From a virus: 56,666 nucleotides of DNA. The notes under the pieces are model-generated. The model did no database searches and had not been told where the DNA came from. It was given only the letters and a program-made list of their open reading frames with translations. The translations under genes were made by a program, and so were the position numbers. The stretch's first letter is position 1, and each line of letters begins with the position of its first letter. Positions 24,998 to 33,544 of the stretch are shown piece by piece. The DNA lies in IMG/VR virus record IMGVR_UViG_3300030098_004888, positions 1 through 56,666 of that record; one strand, given 5' to 3'.

Positions 24998-25738
24998 TTA
25001 AAGTTTAGGAGATTGTTTAAATGCCTTTCTTGTTGTTTGAAGTGCTTCTTCTTTAGTAAATTTATTTAATCTAGCAACAGCTAATCTTTTTTCATTATAG
25101 TATTCTCTTCTAGCTGATTCTTTTTCATATTGAGGTATACCTCTTTTTCTTTGTATGCTTCTCCAATATATAAAAGACATTAAAGCTTCTTCTAAATATG
25201 GGTCAACATTTATTTCAGAATTTATTTCATCACTAGAGCCATCTGATATATATTCCAAAACAATAACAGAGCCTTTTGAGTCTCCATGAAATAAAAATCT
25301 ATTATTTTTTCTATCTTCTGTATAATATCCATTAGAATTATTTCCACCACCAATACCATAAATACTACCTAAGCTACCATCTAAAAGATAATTTCTAAAT
25401 ACAAAATAATCATCAGAATCTTGTAAACTATCTCCAAAAGAATTAGTAAACTCTGTATTTCTTACTCTTCTTCTATCTACCCCTAAAACATGAACTCTTC
25501 CATCAGAATCTACTTTGCCAATTTTTGTGTAGCCAATATAGTCTAAGGGAAAATCAACAGAACCATTAGAACCAACAGTTAACTCAATAGATTTAATATC
25601 TTTACCAGCATCCATATTAAGTTCTTTTAAACCTCTAAGGCCTATGTTTAAGTATCTTAAATATTCTGCTTCTGAGTTTTTACCTTCATCTATAAGAAGA
25701 TTTTGTATTATTTCGTCTAATGTTTTGCTTGTACCCAT
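24998..25738 (-). CDS. Tail ring / head-tail connector-type protein (246 aa)
   Basis: Starts MGTSKTLDEIIQNLLIDEGK, with LRYLNIGLRGLKELNMDAG, a helical start followed by beta-rich middle (VDFPLDYIGYTKIGKV) and a basic end with FIYWRSIQRKRGIPQYEKE. This layout and position (portal, capsid, then three small proteins before the muzzle) matches the ring proteins of crAss-like tails. Start overlaps the upstream stop by one base. Confidence 0.6.
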   Translation of the reverse strand: MGTSKTLDEIIQNLLIDEGKNSEAEYLRYLNIGLRGLKELNMDAGKDIKSIELTVGSNGSVDFPLDYIGYTKIGKVDSDGRVHVLGVDRRRVRNTEFTNSFGDSLQDSDDYFVFRNYLLDGSLGSIYGIGGGNNSNGYYTEDRKNNRFLFHGDSKGSVIVLEYISDGSSDEINSEINVDPYLEEALMSFIYWRSIQRKRGIPQYEKESARREYYNEKRLAVARLNKFTKEEALQTTRKAFKQSPKL

Positions 25739-26322
25739 TATTGTTTATTATCTTTTCTATCGTTAATATTATCTTCATTTGCTTGTCTCATTAAACCATA
25801 TAACTGAACAACACTTTTTACTATTTGTGATTCTAAATCTGCTGGTATTGGAAAGTTATCATTTTCTCCAAGGTCTTTAGATGAAACAATTAGTTTTACT
25901 GTAAACTCTGTTGAATCTAAAACAGTTGGAAAAAAAGTTAAAGTATTCCCAACTACATCATAAAACTTTCTAGTAGACTTACTTAAAGCATTAGAATACA
26001 TATTTGAAGAAGGTCTCCTTAAATAAAACTCTAATCCACTTGATATGCTATATATACCAACATTATTAGGTAAGTTAATAGGGCTGTATTTTAATACTAT
26101 CTGATTGTTACTAGAGGTCACAGTAAAAGAAGATAAAAAATCTCCTGTTATTTCATGCTCCCCCATTCCAGCATACCCCAGAATCATTTGCTTTATTAAA
26201 GCATCCCTTTCTTGTTCCACAAAAAGAATTACTTCTCTTATGTTTATATCAACATCGTCTGATATGTTTCCTCCTTGGATAACTCTTAAAGCTTGTTCTG
26301 CTATTGATTTTTTTGTTGCCAT
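25738..26322 (-). CDS. Tail ring-type structural protein (194 aa)
   Basis: Helical first 50 residues (MATKKSIAEQALRVIQGG...VEQERDALIKQMIL), beta-rich centre with FPTVLDSTEFTVKLIV, and a helical C-terminus. Resembles its two neighbours in overall plan, suggesting stacked ring proteins between portal and muzzle. One-base gap to the upstream gene. Confidence 0.6.
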   Translation of the reverse strand: MATKKSIAEQALRVIQGGNISDDVDINIREVILFVEQERDALIKQMILGYAGMGEHEITGDFLSSFTVTSSNNQIVLKYSPINLPNNVGIYSISSGLEFYLRRPSSNMYSNALSKSTRKFYDVVGNTLTFFPTVLDSTEFTVKLIVSSKDLGENDNFPIPADLESQIVKSVVQLYGLMRQANEDNINDRKDNKQ

Positions 26323-26323
26323 G

Positions 26324-27010
26324 TTATACTCCTGATTGTTCTTTTCCTATTGCGTAAGAAGATAGCTGACCTTCTCTTATGTGTATACCTAAATAGCTTA
26401 ATATTTTCATTGTTAACTCATTATGAGTTTGTTCTGGAAATTCAAAATCTGTGCTATTAGATGGGTTGTATATAGGGTTCCCATTTATTTCCTCAAAAGC
26501 CCATTGAGGTCTTGTGGGTCTTATTAAATATGTTGAATTAACAACTCCCTGTGTTGCTGGGCTTGTAACATCTCCTCCATCCCCATTATATATAACAAAG
26601 CCATTTCTTTGTTGTATCCCTATTGGATACTCTAAAGAAGGTGCTAGTATTGAACTATTTATTCTTTTTAATAATTTATCTTCATTTAAAAGCTCAACCT
26701 CTACACCATCAATACTTAGTGCTAATATATGAATATAATCATTTGGATACCCCCAAGCATTATTGTTTGCATTATAAGCTAAAGCTATATCATGAGCAAC
26801 AAAAGCCCTTAGGTCATCACTAGATTTTTGATTAATAGAAAAAGCATTTATTGGGGTTATTTGAGCTTGTTTTATATTATTATACCTTTGGGTAAACATT
26901 TCCATTTGTGCCCTATCAGCTAACAAATTAAACTCTGATGGCTTCAAAAAACCTCTTTGCTCTTTGTTCGCAACAACCCTTACCGTTCTATATATTTCGT
27001 CTATTGTCAT
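26324..27010 (-). CDS. Tail ring / adaptor-type protein (228 aa)
   Basis: Starts MTIDEIYRTVRVVANKEQRG then FLKPSEFNLLADRAQMEMF, a helical pattern widely seen in podovirus adaptor/ring proteins of marine phages. Middle contains IHILALSIDGVEVELL and beta segments. First gene of the tail transcript: a promoter (27027) and terminator (27038-27075) lie just upstream. Confidence 0.6.
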   Translation of the reverse strand: MTIDEIYRTVRVVANKEQRGFLKPSEFNLLADRAQMEMFTQRYNNIKQAQITPINAFSINQKSSDDLRAFVAHDIALAYNANNNAWGYPNDYIHILALSIDGVEVELLNEDKLLKRINSSILAPSLEYPIGIQQRNGFVIYNGDGGDVTSPATQGVVNSTYLIRPTRPQWAFEEINGNPIYNPSNSTDFEFPEQTHNELTMKILSYLGIHIREGQLSSYAIGKEQSGV

Positions 27011-27026
27011 AACAAATAATTATATT

Positions 27027-27034
27027 CAAAGATA
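27027..27034 (-). promoter_or_regulatory. Promoter -7 box TATCTTTG for the tail operon
   Basis: TAnnTTTG match on the - strand, 16 bases before the ATG at 27010 and immediately downstream of the terminator of the preceding unit. Confidence 0.7.
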
Positions 27035-27037
27035 CGA

Positions 27038-27075
27038 AAAAAAATAAAACCCCTACTTTAAAAGCAGAGGTTTTA
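27038..27075 (-). terminator. Rho-independent terminator after the 27097-27978 gene
   Basis: On the - strand AAAACCTCTGCTT pairs with AAGTAGGGGTTTT (13 bp, two G-T pairs, 3-base loop), followed by ATTTTTTTT. Separates head from tail transcription. Confidence 0.8.
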
Positions 27076-27096
27076 TCTAGTGAGGGGTGTTATATA

Positions 27097-27978
27097 TTAT
27101 GCTAATCTAGATAATCTTGACTTTATTTCTTCATATACAACTTTTCCATCTTGTGTTAAACAAAAGTCTACCATTTTATCCATAGGTTTAATCCCTATAG
27201 GAACATGAGTAATTCTGTTTTTAGAATCTCCTACAATCCAGGATATTTGGTTATTAGATATATCTAATATTTTATATTCTTTTGCTTTTAGCAATACTTC
27301 TCTCATTTCTCTTGTTGGGTCATTTAATCCAGCAATAAATGAACTAGGGTCTTTTTGTGCTATAAGCTTCATGTCCCATCTAATTTCATCAATACTGTTA
27401 TCTGTATTTACACCTAAAACTTTAGCATATCCAACTAATTGTTCCATAGGCATGTTTAAAGCTAATTGAAGTGCATTAATTTCTGCTTTTGCTTTACTAA
27501 CATCTTTTTTAGCATTAACTTCCATATCTTCTTTAAAGAAAGAAGGAACTCTTTCTGTTCTTCTGTTTGGATTAGAACTATTAGCATTACACATATCTAA
27601 AAACCTTTTTAATGTTGGGTTTGTTTTTGCAACAGTTAAAACACCATTGCTAAACATAATTGGCTCCCTTAATTTAGAATCTTTAGATTGTTCGTCTTTA
27701 TATATAGATGTTTCTCCAGGAACATATCTAATAGCTCTTTCTACATTAGTTTCTGGGTCATAAATTACATCTTCTGCTTTAATCATATAAGTTACAGGGT
27801 AAGTTGGCTTACCTGTTTTTTTATTTATACCATGTTTAATTAATTTATAAACAGATGGTTTTTCTATTTTATTACTAAAGCCAGGAATATTAAATGATTT
27901 TTTTTGCTCTGAAGTAGAGACTTTTGGTTGTAATTTAGGCTCAACCTTAACCTTTTGGGTTTTTGTTTTTGTTGTCAT
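27097..27978 (-). CDS. Head-region protein, unknown (293 aa)
   Basis: Lys/Thr-rich N-terminus (MTTKTKTQKVKVEPKLQPKV), then a mixed domain (VYKLIKHGINKKTGKPTYPV) and a helical C-terminal half (MPMEQLVGYAKVLGVNTDNS). Flanked by terminators on both sides, so it is a single-gene transcript or depends on partial read-through. Position between capsid genes and tail genes suggests head completion or a packaged protein; no motif identifies it. Confidence 0.65.
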   Translation of the reverse strand: MTTKTKTQKVKVEPKLQPKVSTSEQKKSFNIPGFSNKIEKPSVYKLIKHGINKKTGKPTYPVTYMIKAEDVIYDPETNVERAIRYVPGETSIYKDEQSKDSKLREPIMFSNGVLTVAKTNPTLKRFLDMCNANSSNPNRRTERVPSFFKEDMEVNAKKDVSKAKAEINALQLALNMPMEQLVGYAKVLGVNTDNSIDEIRWDMKLIAQKDPSSFIAGLNDPTREMREVLLKAKEYKILDISNNQISWIVGDSKNRITHVPIGIKPMDKMVDFCLTQDGKVVYEEIKSRLSRLA

Positions 27979-28004
27979 TTTATTAAATATTAAATTAAAT
28001 TAAA

Positions 28005-28039
28005 AATAAAAAAAGGGGATGGGGTTAACCACCCCCTTT
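28005..28039 (-). terminator. Rho-independent terminator after the capsid operon
   Basis: On the - strand AAAGGGGGTGGTTAACCCCATCCCCTTTTTTT: G-rich arm, TTAA loop, C-rich arm, T run. It lies between the 28091 gene and the 27978 start; the stem could also work in the other direction. Confidence 0.75.
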
Positions 28040-28090
28040 AAAGTTTATACTATCTATATATCATTTCAAGATAGTTGATAATTAGACTGA

Positions 28091-28474
28091 TTACGCTTGT
28101 GCTGGAGATATTGAAACCGAAGCTCCAGAAATTCCTGTAACATCAGTAGTACCATTAACAGCATCAAACAAATTAATAAAGTTTGGTGCACCAGCAATCT
28201 GTGGAGTTGCTATAATAGCGCATAACGCTTCTATAACAGCCTTTTGATTGTTGGTAGCAACTGTTAAAGTAACAGAATCTGTCTTATAATCAGTATTAGC
28301 ACCTTCACCACCACTAAAAGCATTTATACGAGGTTGAAATCGTAAAGCTAATCCAGTGTTGCCAGAAGCACCCATACTTAATAAGCGAGAAACAGGAAAT
28401 ACTGTTGAGCCATTTGTTTCATCATCATCATTGCCTATGGTAGAATCTTGTCTAACATACAAATATTTTTCCAT
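28091..28474 (-). CDS. Small capsid-associated protein (127 aa)
   Basis: Starts MEKYLYVRQDSTIGNDDD; beta-rich, Ala/Gly/Thr-rich, no Cys, ends ISGASVSISPAQA. Lies directly after the major capsid gene and before a terminator, the usual place for a decoration or minor capsid protein. Family not recognised; role inferred from position and composition. Confidence 0.6.
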   Translation of the reverse strand: MEKYLYVRQDSTIGNDDDETNGSTVFPVSRLLSMGASGNTGLALRFQPRINAFSGGEGANTDYKTDSVTLTVATNNQKAVIEALCAIIATPQIAGAPNFINLFDAVNGTTDVTGISGASVSISPAQA

Positions 28475-28500
28475 TTTTTCTATTTTTTAAAAGTTAATAA

Positions 28501-29940
28501 TTATGATTTCTTAATTAACATGTATCTGTTAGCTGCGAAACCTTCAAATCCTCGTTCTGTTCTATAGTGAGATAGTAACTTATCTGTTGTATTTGTTTTG
28601 TTTTTCAATACAGCAGAACCAGTCAACCAGTGCTCCATTTCACGAGAATATCCAGGAACAGCTTTATATCTAATTCTCAAAGAAGGAATAGACTCTCCAG
28701 ACTTAGCATCTCTACGAGTATCCATAGGAATAATCATTCCATATCCTGGAAAATTAAATGAAGTAGCTCCTAGCAATTTAGGATGATTAAATAAATCATA
28801 AGTTTTCTTATGGAAAGTATAACCTCCACGAGTAAACGAATTAAATCCTAATTGAACAGCTACATCTTTACTGTTATTAAATGTTCCATAATTAGCACCA
28901 CCTGCTGATACAGCAGTTTGAGAAGCTAATAAATCATCAACATCTAAAGATAAATCAATACCAGCATAAAGAGCATTTTCTTTAGCACCACGATGCTTAT
29001 CTAAAGATTTAACTATTGCATCAAAATCAGCCATTGTGATTGAAGCAGCACCTAAATCCATTGACTGTCCTTTATTTTCAATAAAAGGTAATAGACCTTC
29101 TGTACCATTAAAAGTTGAATTTAAAGCTGCTGCATTACCATAAGAGTCAGTAACTGAAGTGTCATTTGTAACAGCTTCACCTACAACCATCATAATCTCA
29201 GCATAGTCTAAGAAACGCTTATAAGTATCTTGCTCACCTTTTAAATACCAAAGGAATCCAGAACCCATGTTTTCATTTTCTACTTTAAAGTACACTACGT
29301 TAGTAGCTTCAGAACCAGTAACTTCAAATGATTCTTTTAAAATCATTACAGTATTACTGTATTCATGTAAATCAGGAGAAATACCAGTTGGCTGAACACT
29401 ACCTTCAGCAAACATATTACCTACAATAGATGCTTCGTAATTTGTACTTGTAGAAAATGCTGTTTTAAATGTAGTTAAAGGATGAATAGAAATCTGATTA
29501 GCAGATAAAGATACACCACCTTCGTTTGCATTAATCCCAGCTACATAAACTAAAGTACCATCTTGAAGCATTAAAATATCACCATTTCTTACTGGGTGAG
29601 CTTCTGCTGTACCTCCTGATAAAGAACCAGATTGAACTGTTAAAATTTCATCAGTTTTAGCACCTGCTGCCGCAGCACTAGCAAATTGCACCGTAAGACT
29701 ATTGTGATAAAAAGCCTCTTCAAAGTGTTCAAAAGTTGTTTGAGTTGTTTCTTTTTTGTTTCCAAGCAATTCTAAGAGACCTGTAATACCTTGCTCTCCA
29801 TATCGCTTAATTAGCCTTTCGTCAACGTCTCTTACATGAATACTATTCGTAGTAAGGGAGCTAACGTAGCTATCTGTTGTTGCTTCACGAGTTGCTGTTG
29901 GTTTTAACACCATCCCAGAAGCTAAACTTACTGTTGCCAT
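28501..29940 (-). CDS. Major capsid protein
   Basis: 479 residues, HK97-type size. N-terminus SLASGMVLKPTATREATTDS; an inserted beta segment (NGDILMLQDGTLVYVAGIN) resembling the modules of the tail protein; a central SLDKHRGAKENALYAGIDLS (about 305-325) which I associate with crAss-like capsid proteins; and the C-terminal WLTGSAVLKNKTNTTDKL and YRTERGFEGFAANRYMLI. Preceded by a scaffold-like protein and the portal. Forms the icosahedral shell; the phage-encoded double GroES may assist its folding. Confidence 0.85.
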   Translation of the reverse strand: MATVSLASGMVLKPTATREATTDSYVSSLTTNSIHVRDVDERLIKRYGEQGITGLLELLGNKKETTQTTFEHFEEAFYHNSLTVQFASAAAAGAKTDEILTVQSGSLSGGTAEAHPVRNGDILMLQDGTLVYVAGINANEGGVSLSANQISIHPLTTFKTAFSTSTNYEASIVGNMFAEGSVQPTGISPDLHEYSNTVMILKESFEVTGSEATNVVYFKVENENMGSGFLWYLKGEQDTYKRFLDYAEIMMVVGEAVTNDTSVTDSYGNAAALNSTFNGTEGLLPFIENKGQSMDLGAASITMADFDAIVKSLDKHRGAKENALYAGIDLSLDVDDLLASQTAVSAGGANYGTFNNSKDVAVQLGFNSFTRGGYTFHKKTYDLFNHPKLLGATSFNFPGYGMIIPMDTRRDAKSGESIPSLRIRYKAVPGYSREMEHWLTGSAVLKNKTNTTDKLLSHYRTERGFEGFAANRYMLIKKS

Positions 29941-29969
29941 TTTATTATTGTTTTAAAATTAATAATTGT

Positions 29970-31070
29970 TTAAATTAGTCCAGATGTTCGGTCTTTAGAA
30001 AGCTCACCTTCAATTTGGTCTAAAATAGATTTAGAACTTCTTTCGGTTGTTTTCTGTTGGGGAGTAAATGAAGGATTTTTAATATCCTTAATTATTTCCT
30101 CTCTACCTACACCTTTGTTTTGAGATGCTACACTCCTAACAATTCTATCAAAATTGTTAAGTATAAACATCTCCATATTTAGTTTTTCCATATCCCAATT
30201 TCCTGAGTTATCAGTATATCGGTTAAAAAAACCTTCAAGGTTTGAATTATTATTATAGAGACTATCTCTATCGTCATCATTTAACTGAAACGTAAATTCA
30301 TTACCCTTGTCATCCAATTCAAATGCAATTCCTTCTAGTTGTTCAACTTCTTCATCTAGTTTATCAAGCCAATCTTCTCTTATATTACCCATTTCTTCTT
30401 GGGATAAATAATTTTCAGATGGCTTTTTAACAGACTCTTGTAGCTTTTTTAGCTCTTCTCGTGCTTTAGCTGCGTCTTTTTTTAAGTTTATATTACCTAA
30501 AGTAACATCATCTTCATTGTATTTTTCTGAATCAGTCTTATATGTACTTCTAAAATAAAGGTCTATTTCTTTATCAGATAAATTAGGATTATTCATTTTT
30601 AAATTTTCCCTCATTATTTGCTCATCAGAAACCTCATCATAATTAGTACCATAAGCTTTGTAAAAATCAGAAACATTTCTTCCTGTTTTAGAAACAAAAT
30701 CATTAAGTCTTTGTAATTCTTCATTAGCAAATTCTTGTTTTTGATTGTTTTGCATTAAGGTAGAAACATCATCAAGTGAAGAATAGTTGGTGTTAAACTT
30801 CTCGTTAAAAGCACCTAACAAATCTTCATTTGTTAATTCATACTCATAATCATCAGATTCAGATTGATTATTATTTTCATTATTTAAAGAACTATTTTGC
30901 TCTACTTGTGGAGCTTGCTGTTCAACTTGTTGTTCAACTTGTTGTTCAACTTGTTGTTCAGATTGTTGTTCACTTTGTTCTTCAGCTTGGGGTTGTTGTG
31001 TTTGTTCTTGAGATTCATCAACTATTTTTACCCCTGTTGCTGCTGCAAAAGCATCTTCTATTCCAGCCAT
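29970..31070 (-). CDS. Scaffold-like assembly protein
   Basis: 366 residues, highly acidic and helical. Contains a degenerate QQVEQ repeat run (~27-60), DDYEYELTNEDLLGAFNEKF, then charged helices; ends QIEGELSKDRTSGLI. Located between portal and capsid genes, where scaffolds are found; composition (E/Q/N-rich, no Cys) fits. The repeat run makes a Gln-rich flexible segment. Promoter box at 31106. Confidence 0.75.
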   Translation of the reverse strand: MAGIEDAFAAATGVKIVDESQEQTQQPQAEEQSEQQSEQQVEQQVEQQVEQQAPQVEQNSSLNNENNNQSESDDYEYELTNEDLLGAFNEKFNTNYSSLDDVSTLMQNNQKQEFANEELQRLNDFVSKTGRNVSDFYKAYGTNYDEVSDEQIMRENLKMNNPNLSDKEIDLYFRSTYKTDSEKYNEDDVTLGNINLKKDAAKAREELKKLQESVKKPSENYLSQEEMGNIREDWLDKLDEEVEQLEGIAFELDDKGNEFTFQLNDDDRDSLYNNNSNLEGFFNRYTDNSGNWDMEKLNMEMFILNNFDRIVRSVASQNKGVGREEIIKDIKNPSFTPQQKTTERSSKSILDQIEGELSKDRTSGLI

Positions 31071-31105
31071 AATATTTATTTTTTTAAATTAAATTAAACT
31101 AAATG

Positions 31106-31113
31106 CAAATATA
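31106..31113 (-). promoter_or_regulatory. Promoter -7 box TATATTTG for scaffold and capsid
   Basis: TAnnTTTG match on the - strand in the 62-base gap after the portal gene, 36 bases before the ATG at 31070. Confidence 0.65.
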
Positions 31114-31132
31114 ATGATTATTTTTTTAATAT

Positions 31133-33544
31133 TTATATATTAGGTAACAAAGACTGTTGCTCTGGATTTTCTAAAGGTGCTTGTCTTTCTTTCCTTTGCT
31201 CTATCATTAAAGATTGATTATAATCACTTTTTTCATTTCTTTTATCTTTTCTATCTTCTTTTTCAGAATCTATTGATTGCTTTATTTGCAACTGCAACTG
31301 AAGTTGCTCCATCTTTCTTTGGTGTGCTGCTTGCTCTAGTTGTTCTTTTAACTGGTATTCTAGTTGCATTTTTTGAGCATCTGCTTGAGCCTGAACCGAA
31401 ACTTTTGCTTGGTCTAGCTGTGCAGATATTTGAGCTTCTTCTTGTTTTGCTTTAGAAGCAACCATTGCAGATTGTTGCTGAACTTGTGCATTCATATCTG
31501 ATTGTTGTTGAGATATTTTCATTTGTTCTTCTTGATATTTTTTTCTTCTAAAAACAAGCATTTGATTTGCTGCTTTAACATTTTTTATTGAACGAATCAT
31601 TATAGCATCCTCTATTCTTAGTTCTTTTTGAGCTAAGGACACTTGTATGTTTTGTTCTAATAATGCTTTTTGTTCTTCATCTGGAGCAACATCTATAAAT
31701 ATTCCAAAATGATGTAAAGACAAATCTTTTGTTAACCTTATAGATTCTAATTTATTATTCCCTAAAGAACTAGCATAAATATCTAAAGATTTTTTATGGT
31801 CTAAAACATCTTGTAATCTTAAAGAAATATTTTCACCTGTTCTTTTTGTTATGCTTAAAAAACCACTATTTATATTTTTAGTAGCATTGTTTGAAGCTAA
31901 CAAAGCTAATTTTTGAACACCAACTAAAGATTCTTTATCTGGTGTAGAAGCATCTCTTATTTCATTTACCCCAGTTACATCACGAATCATTTGAAGGTTA
32001 TATTGATATATTTGTATAAGATTTGAAATATCCCTTCCTATTCCGTTTTCTAACTCTACCACAGGAACTGCATTAGTCATAGAGCCATCATCTGCTTGCC
32101 TTCTATAATATATATTACCAGTTTGGTCGTATATTTCTTGAAGTTCTAATGGACTAAAGTTTGTTCCATCTCCTTTTGATACATTTTCCATAGAGCCTAA
32201 TTCAAAAGCAGCACCTTTTGGTCTGGCTTTAGCTAATAGTTGCTGTATTTTTAAATGTGCTAATTGTATTTGGTCTGCAAAAGGAATCATTCTATCTACC
32301 AAAGATTTATTTATCATTCTATAAACATTTGGTTGATATATTATATAAGATAAACTTGTTTCGGTTAAAGTTGATTTTGGCCTGGTCATATTTTTTGCTA
32401 AACCATAATCAAACATATAATCTGTGTTAACTATATATTTTCCTGTGTAAACAACTTTTACATTTAAATTTAGAGAACTTCTTTTGTTTTTTGATTTTTT
32501 TGGTTTTTTATATTTGGCTGATTTTTTATTTACAGAAAATCCACCAAAATTATTTTCTTTCTTTTCATATTTTAGCTCATTAACTGACATAAACTCAGCA
32601 TCTAGTATGCTTACACTAAAATCATCATATTCATAAGAATAAGAACCAAGTTTTGAATCATAATAACTATTATCTGAAAAACTATCTGGATTGTTATTTT
32701 TCCCTGTATAAGATTTTGCAATCTCTTTATATTCTTCTTCAGAAAATTGTTCTCCAGCCATTTGCTTTAAATCACTTATGGTAACATTATAAATTTCACC
32801 AGCATGTTGTATGTTGCTAAAATCTGGTTTTGTTGAATGAGATGTAACTAAATTAATTGGGTCTACATATCTTAATTTAATAGCACCGTCATTATTTGTA
32901 AATGTTTTTACAGAGCCAATACCTAAAACTATTAAATCCCTTATAACTCTATTTTTTACATCTTCAAAATCATTATTTTTAAAAACAAATTCTATTCCTT
33001 GCTCCATAGCTATTTCAATAGATTGTTTATAATTAAGATTCATATGTATATCAAGTTCTTCTTCTGATTCTGGAACAAAACCTTTTGGTCTTAAATCCAT
33101 TCCTGTTTTTTCACTTAACTTTGAAAGAAATTTATCAGCAATCATTTTATCGCTAAGTTTTTTTCTATCTTTCATTTTTTTATCTTGGGCTACTGGGTCT
33201 AATGCTGAACATAAAACATCGTAATCTTGATTTGAAATACTGCTATTTATAACATCAACAAATTTTGGAACAATAGAAACAGGAGACCAATCTAAGTTTA
33301 AATAAGATGTATCTCCTTCTACATCTAAAAGGTCTTTATATTTAGAAACATCTTGCATCCCTTGAGCATAACTTCTATTTTTTTCAAATCTTCTTTTTCT
33401 TTCGTTATCATTATTTTCTCTTCCATTCCAATCAGAATACATTTTTTTAAAATATTCTAATCCATATTCTTTTTTTTCTTTTTCTTCTGGAGAAACAAAA
33501 GGACTTGGATAACCACCTATTTTTTTAGTTTTATTATTTAGCAT
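31133..33544 (-). CDS. Portal protein
   Basis: 803 residues. The central region has typical portal features: LIVLGIGSVKTFTNNDGAIK, LRYVDPINLV, DVTGVNEIRDASTPD and VGVQKLALLASNNATKNINS. The last ~130 residues are a Gln-rich coiled coil (QQQSDMNAQVQQQ...), comparable to the helical barrel extension of P22-type portals. Overlaps the terminase stop by 11 bases. Forms the dodecameric DNA channel at one vertex. Confidence 0.85.
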   Translation of the reverse strand: MLNNKTKKIGGYPSPFVSPEEKEKKEYGLEYFKKMYSDWNGRENNDNERKRRFEKNRSYAQGMQDVSKYKDLLDVEGDTSYLNLDWSPVSIVPKFVDVINSSISNQDYDVLCSALDPVAQDKKMKDRKKLSDKMIADKFLSKLSEKTGMDLRPKGFVPESEEELDIHMNLNYKQSIEIAMEQGIEFVFKNNDFEDVKNRVIRDLIVLGIGSVKTFTNNDGAIKLRYVDPINLVTSHSTKPDFSNIQHAGEIYNVTISDLKQMAGEQFSEEEYKEIAKSYTGKNNNPDSFSDNSYYDSKLGSYSYEYDDFSVSILDAEFMSVNELKYEKKENNFGGFSVNKKSAKYKKPKKSKNKRSSLNLNVKVVYTGKYIVNTDYMFDYGLAKNMTRPKSTLTETSLSYIIYQPNVYRMINKSLVDRMIPFADQIQLAHLKIQQLLAKARPKGAAFELGSMENVSKGDGTNFSPLELQEIYDQTGNIYYRRQADDGSMTNAVPVVELENGIGRDISNLIQIYQYNLQMIRDVTGVNEIRDASTPDKESLVGVQKLALLASNNATKNINSGFLSITKRTGENISLRLQDVLDHKKSLDIYASSLGNNKLESIRLTKDLSLHHFGIFIDVAPDEEQKALLEQNIQVSLAQKELRIEDAIMIRSIKNVKAANQMLVFRRKKYQEEQMKISQQQSDMNAQVQQQSAMVASKAKQEEAQISAQLDQAKVSVQAQADAQKMQLEYQLKEQLEQAAHQRKMEQLQLQLQIKQSIDSEKEDRKDKRNEKSDYNQSLMIEQRKERQAPLENPEQQSLLPNI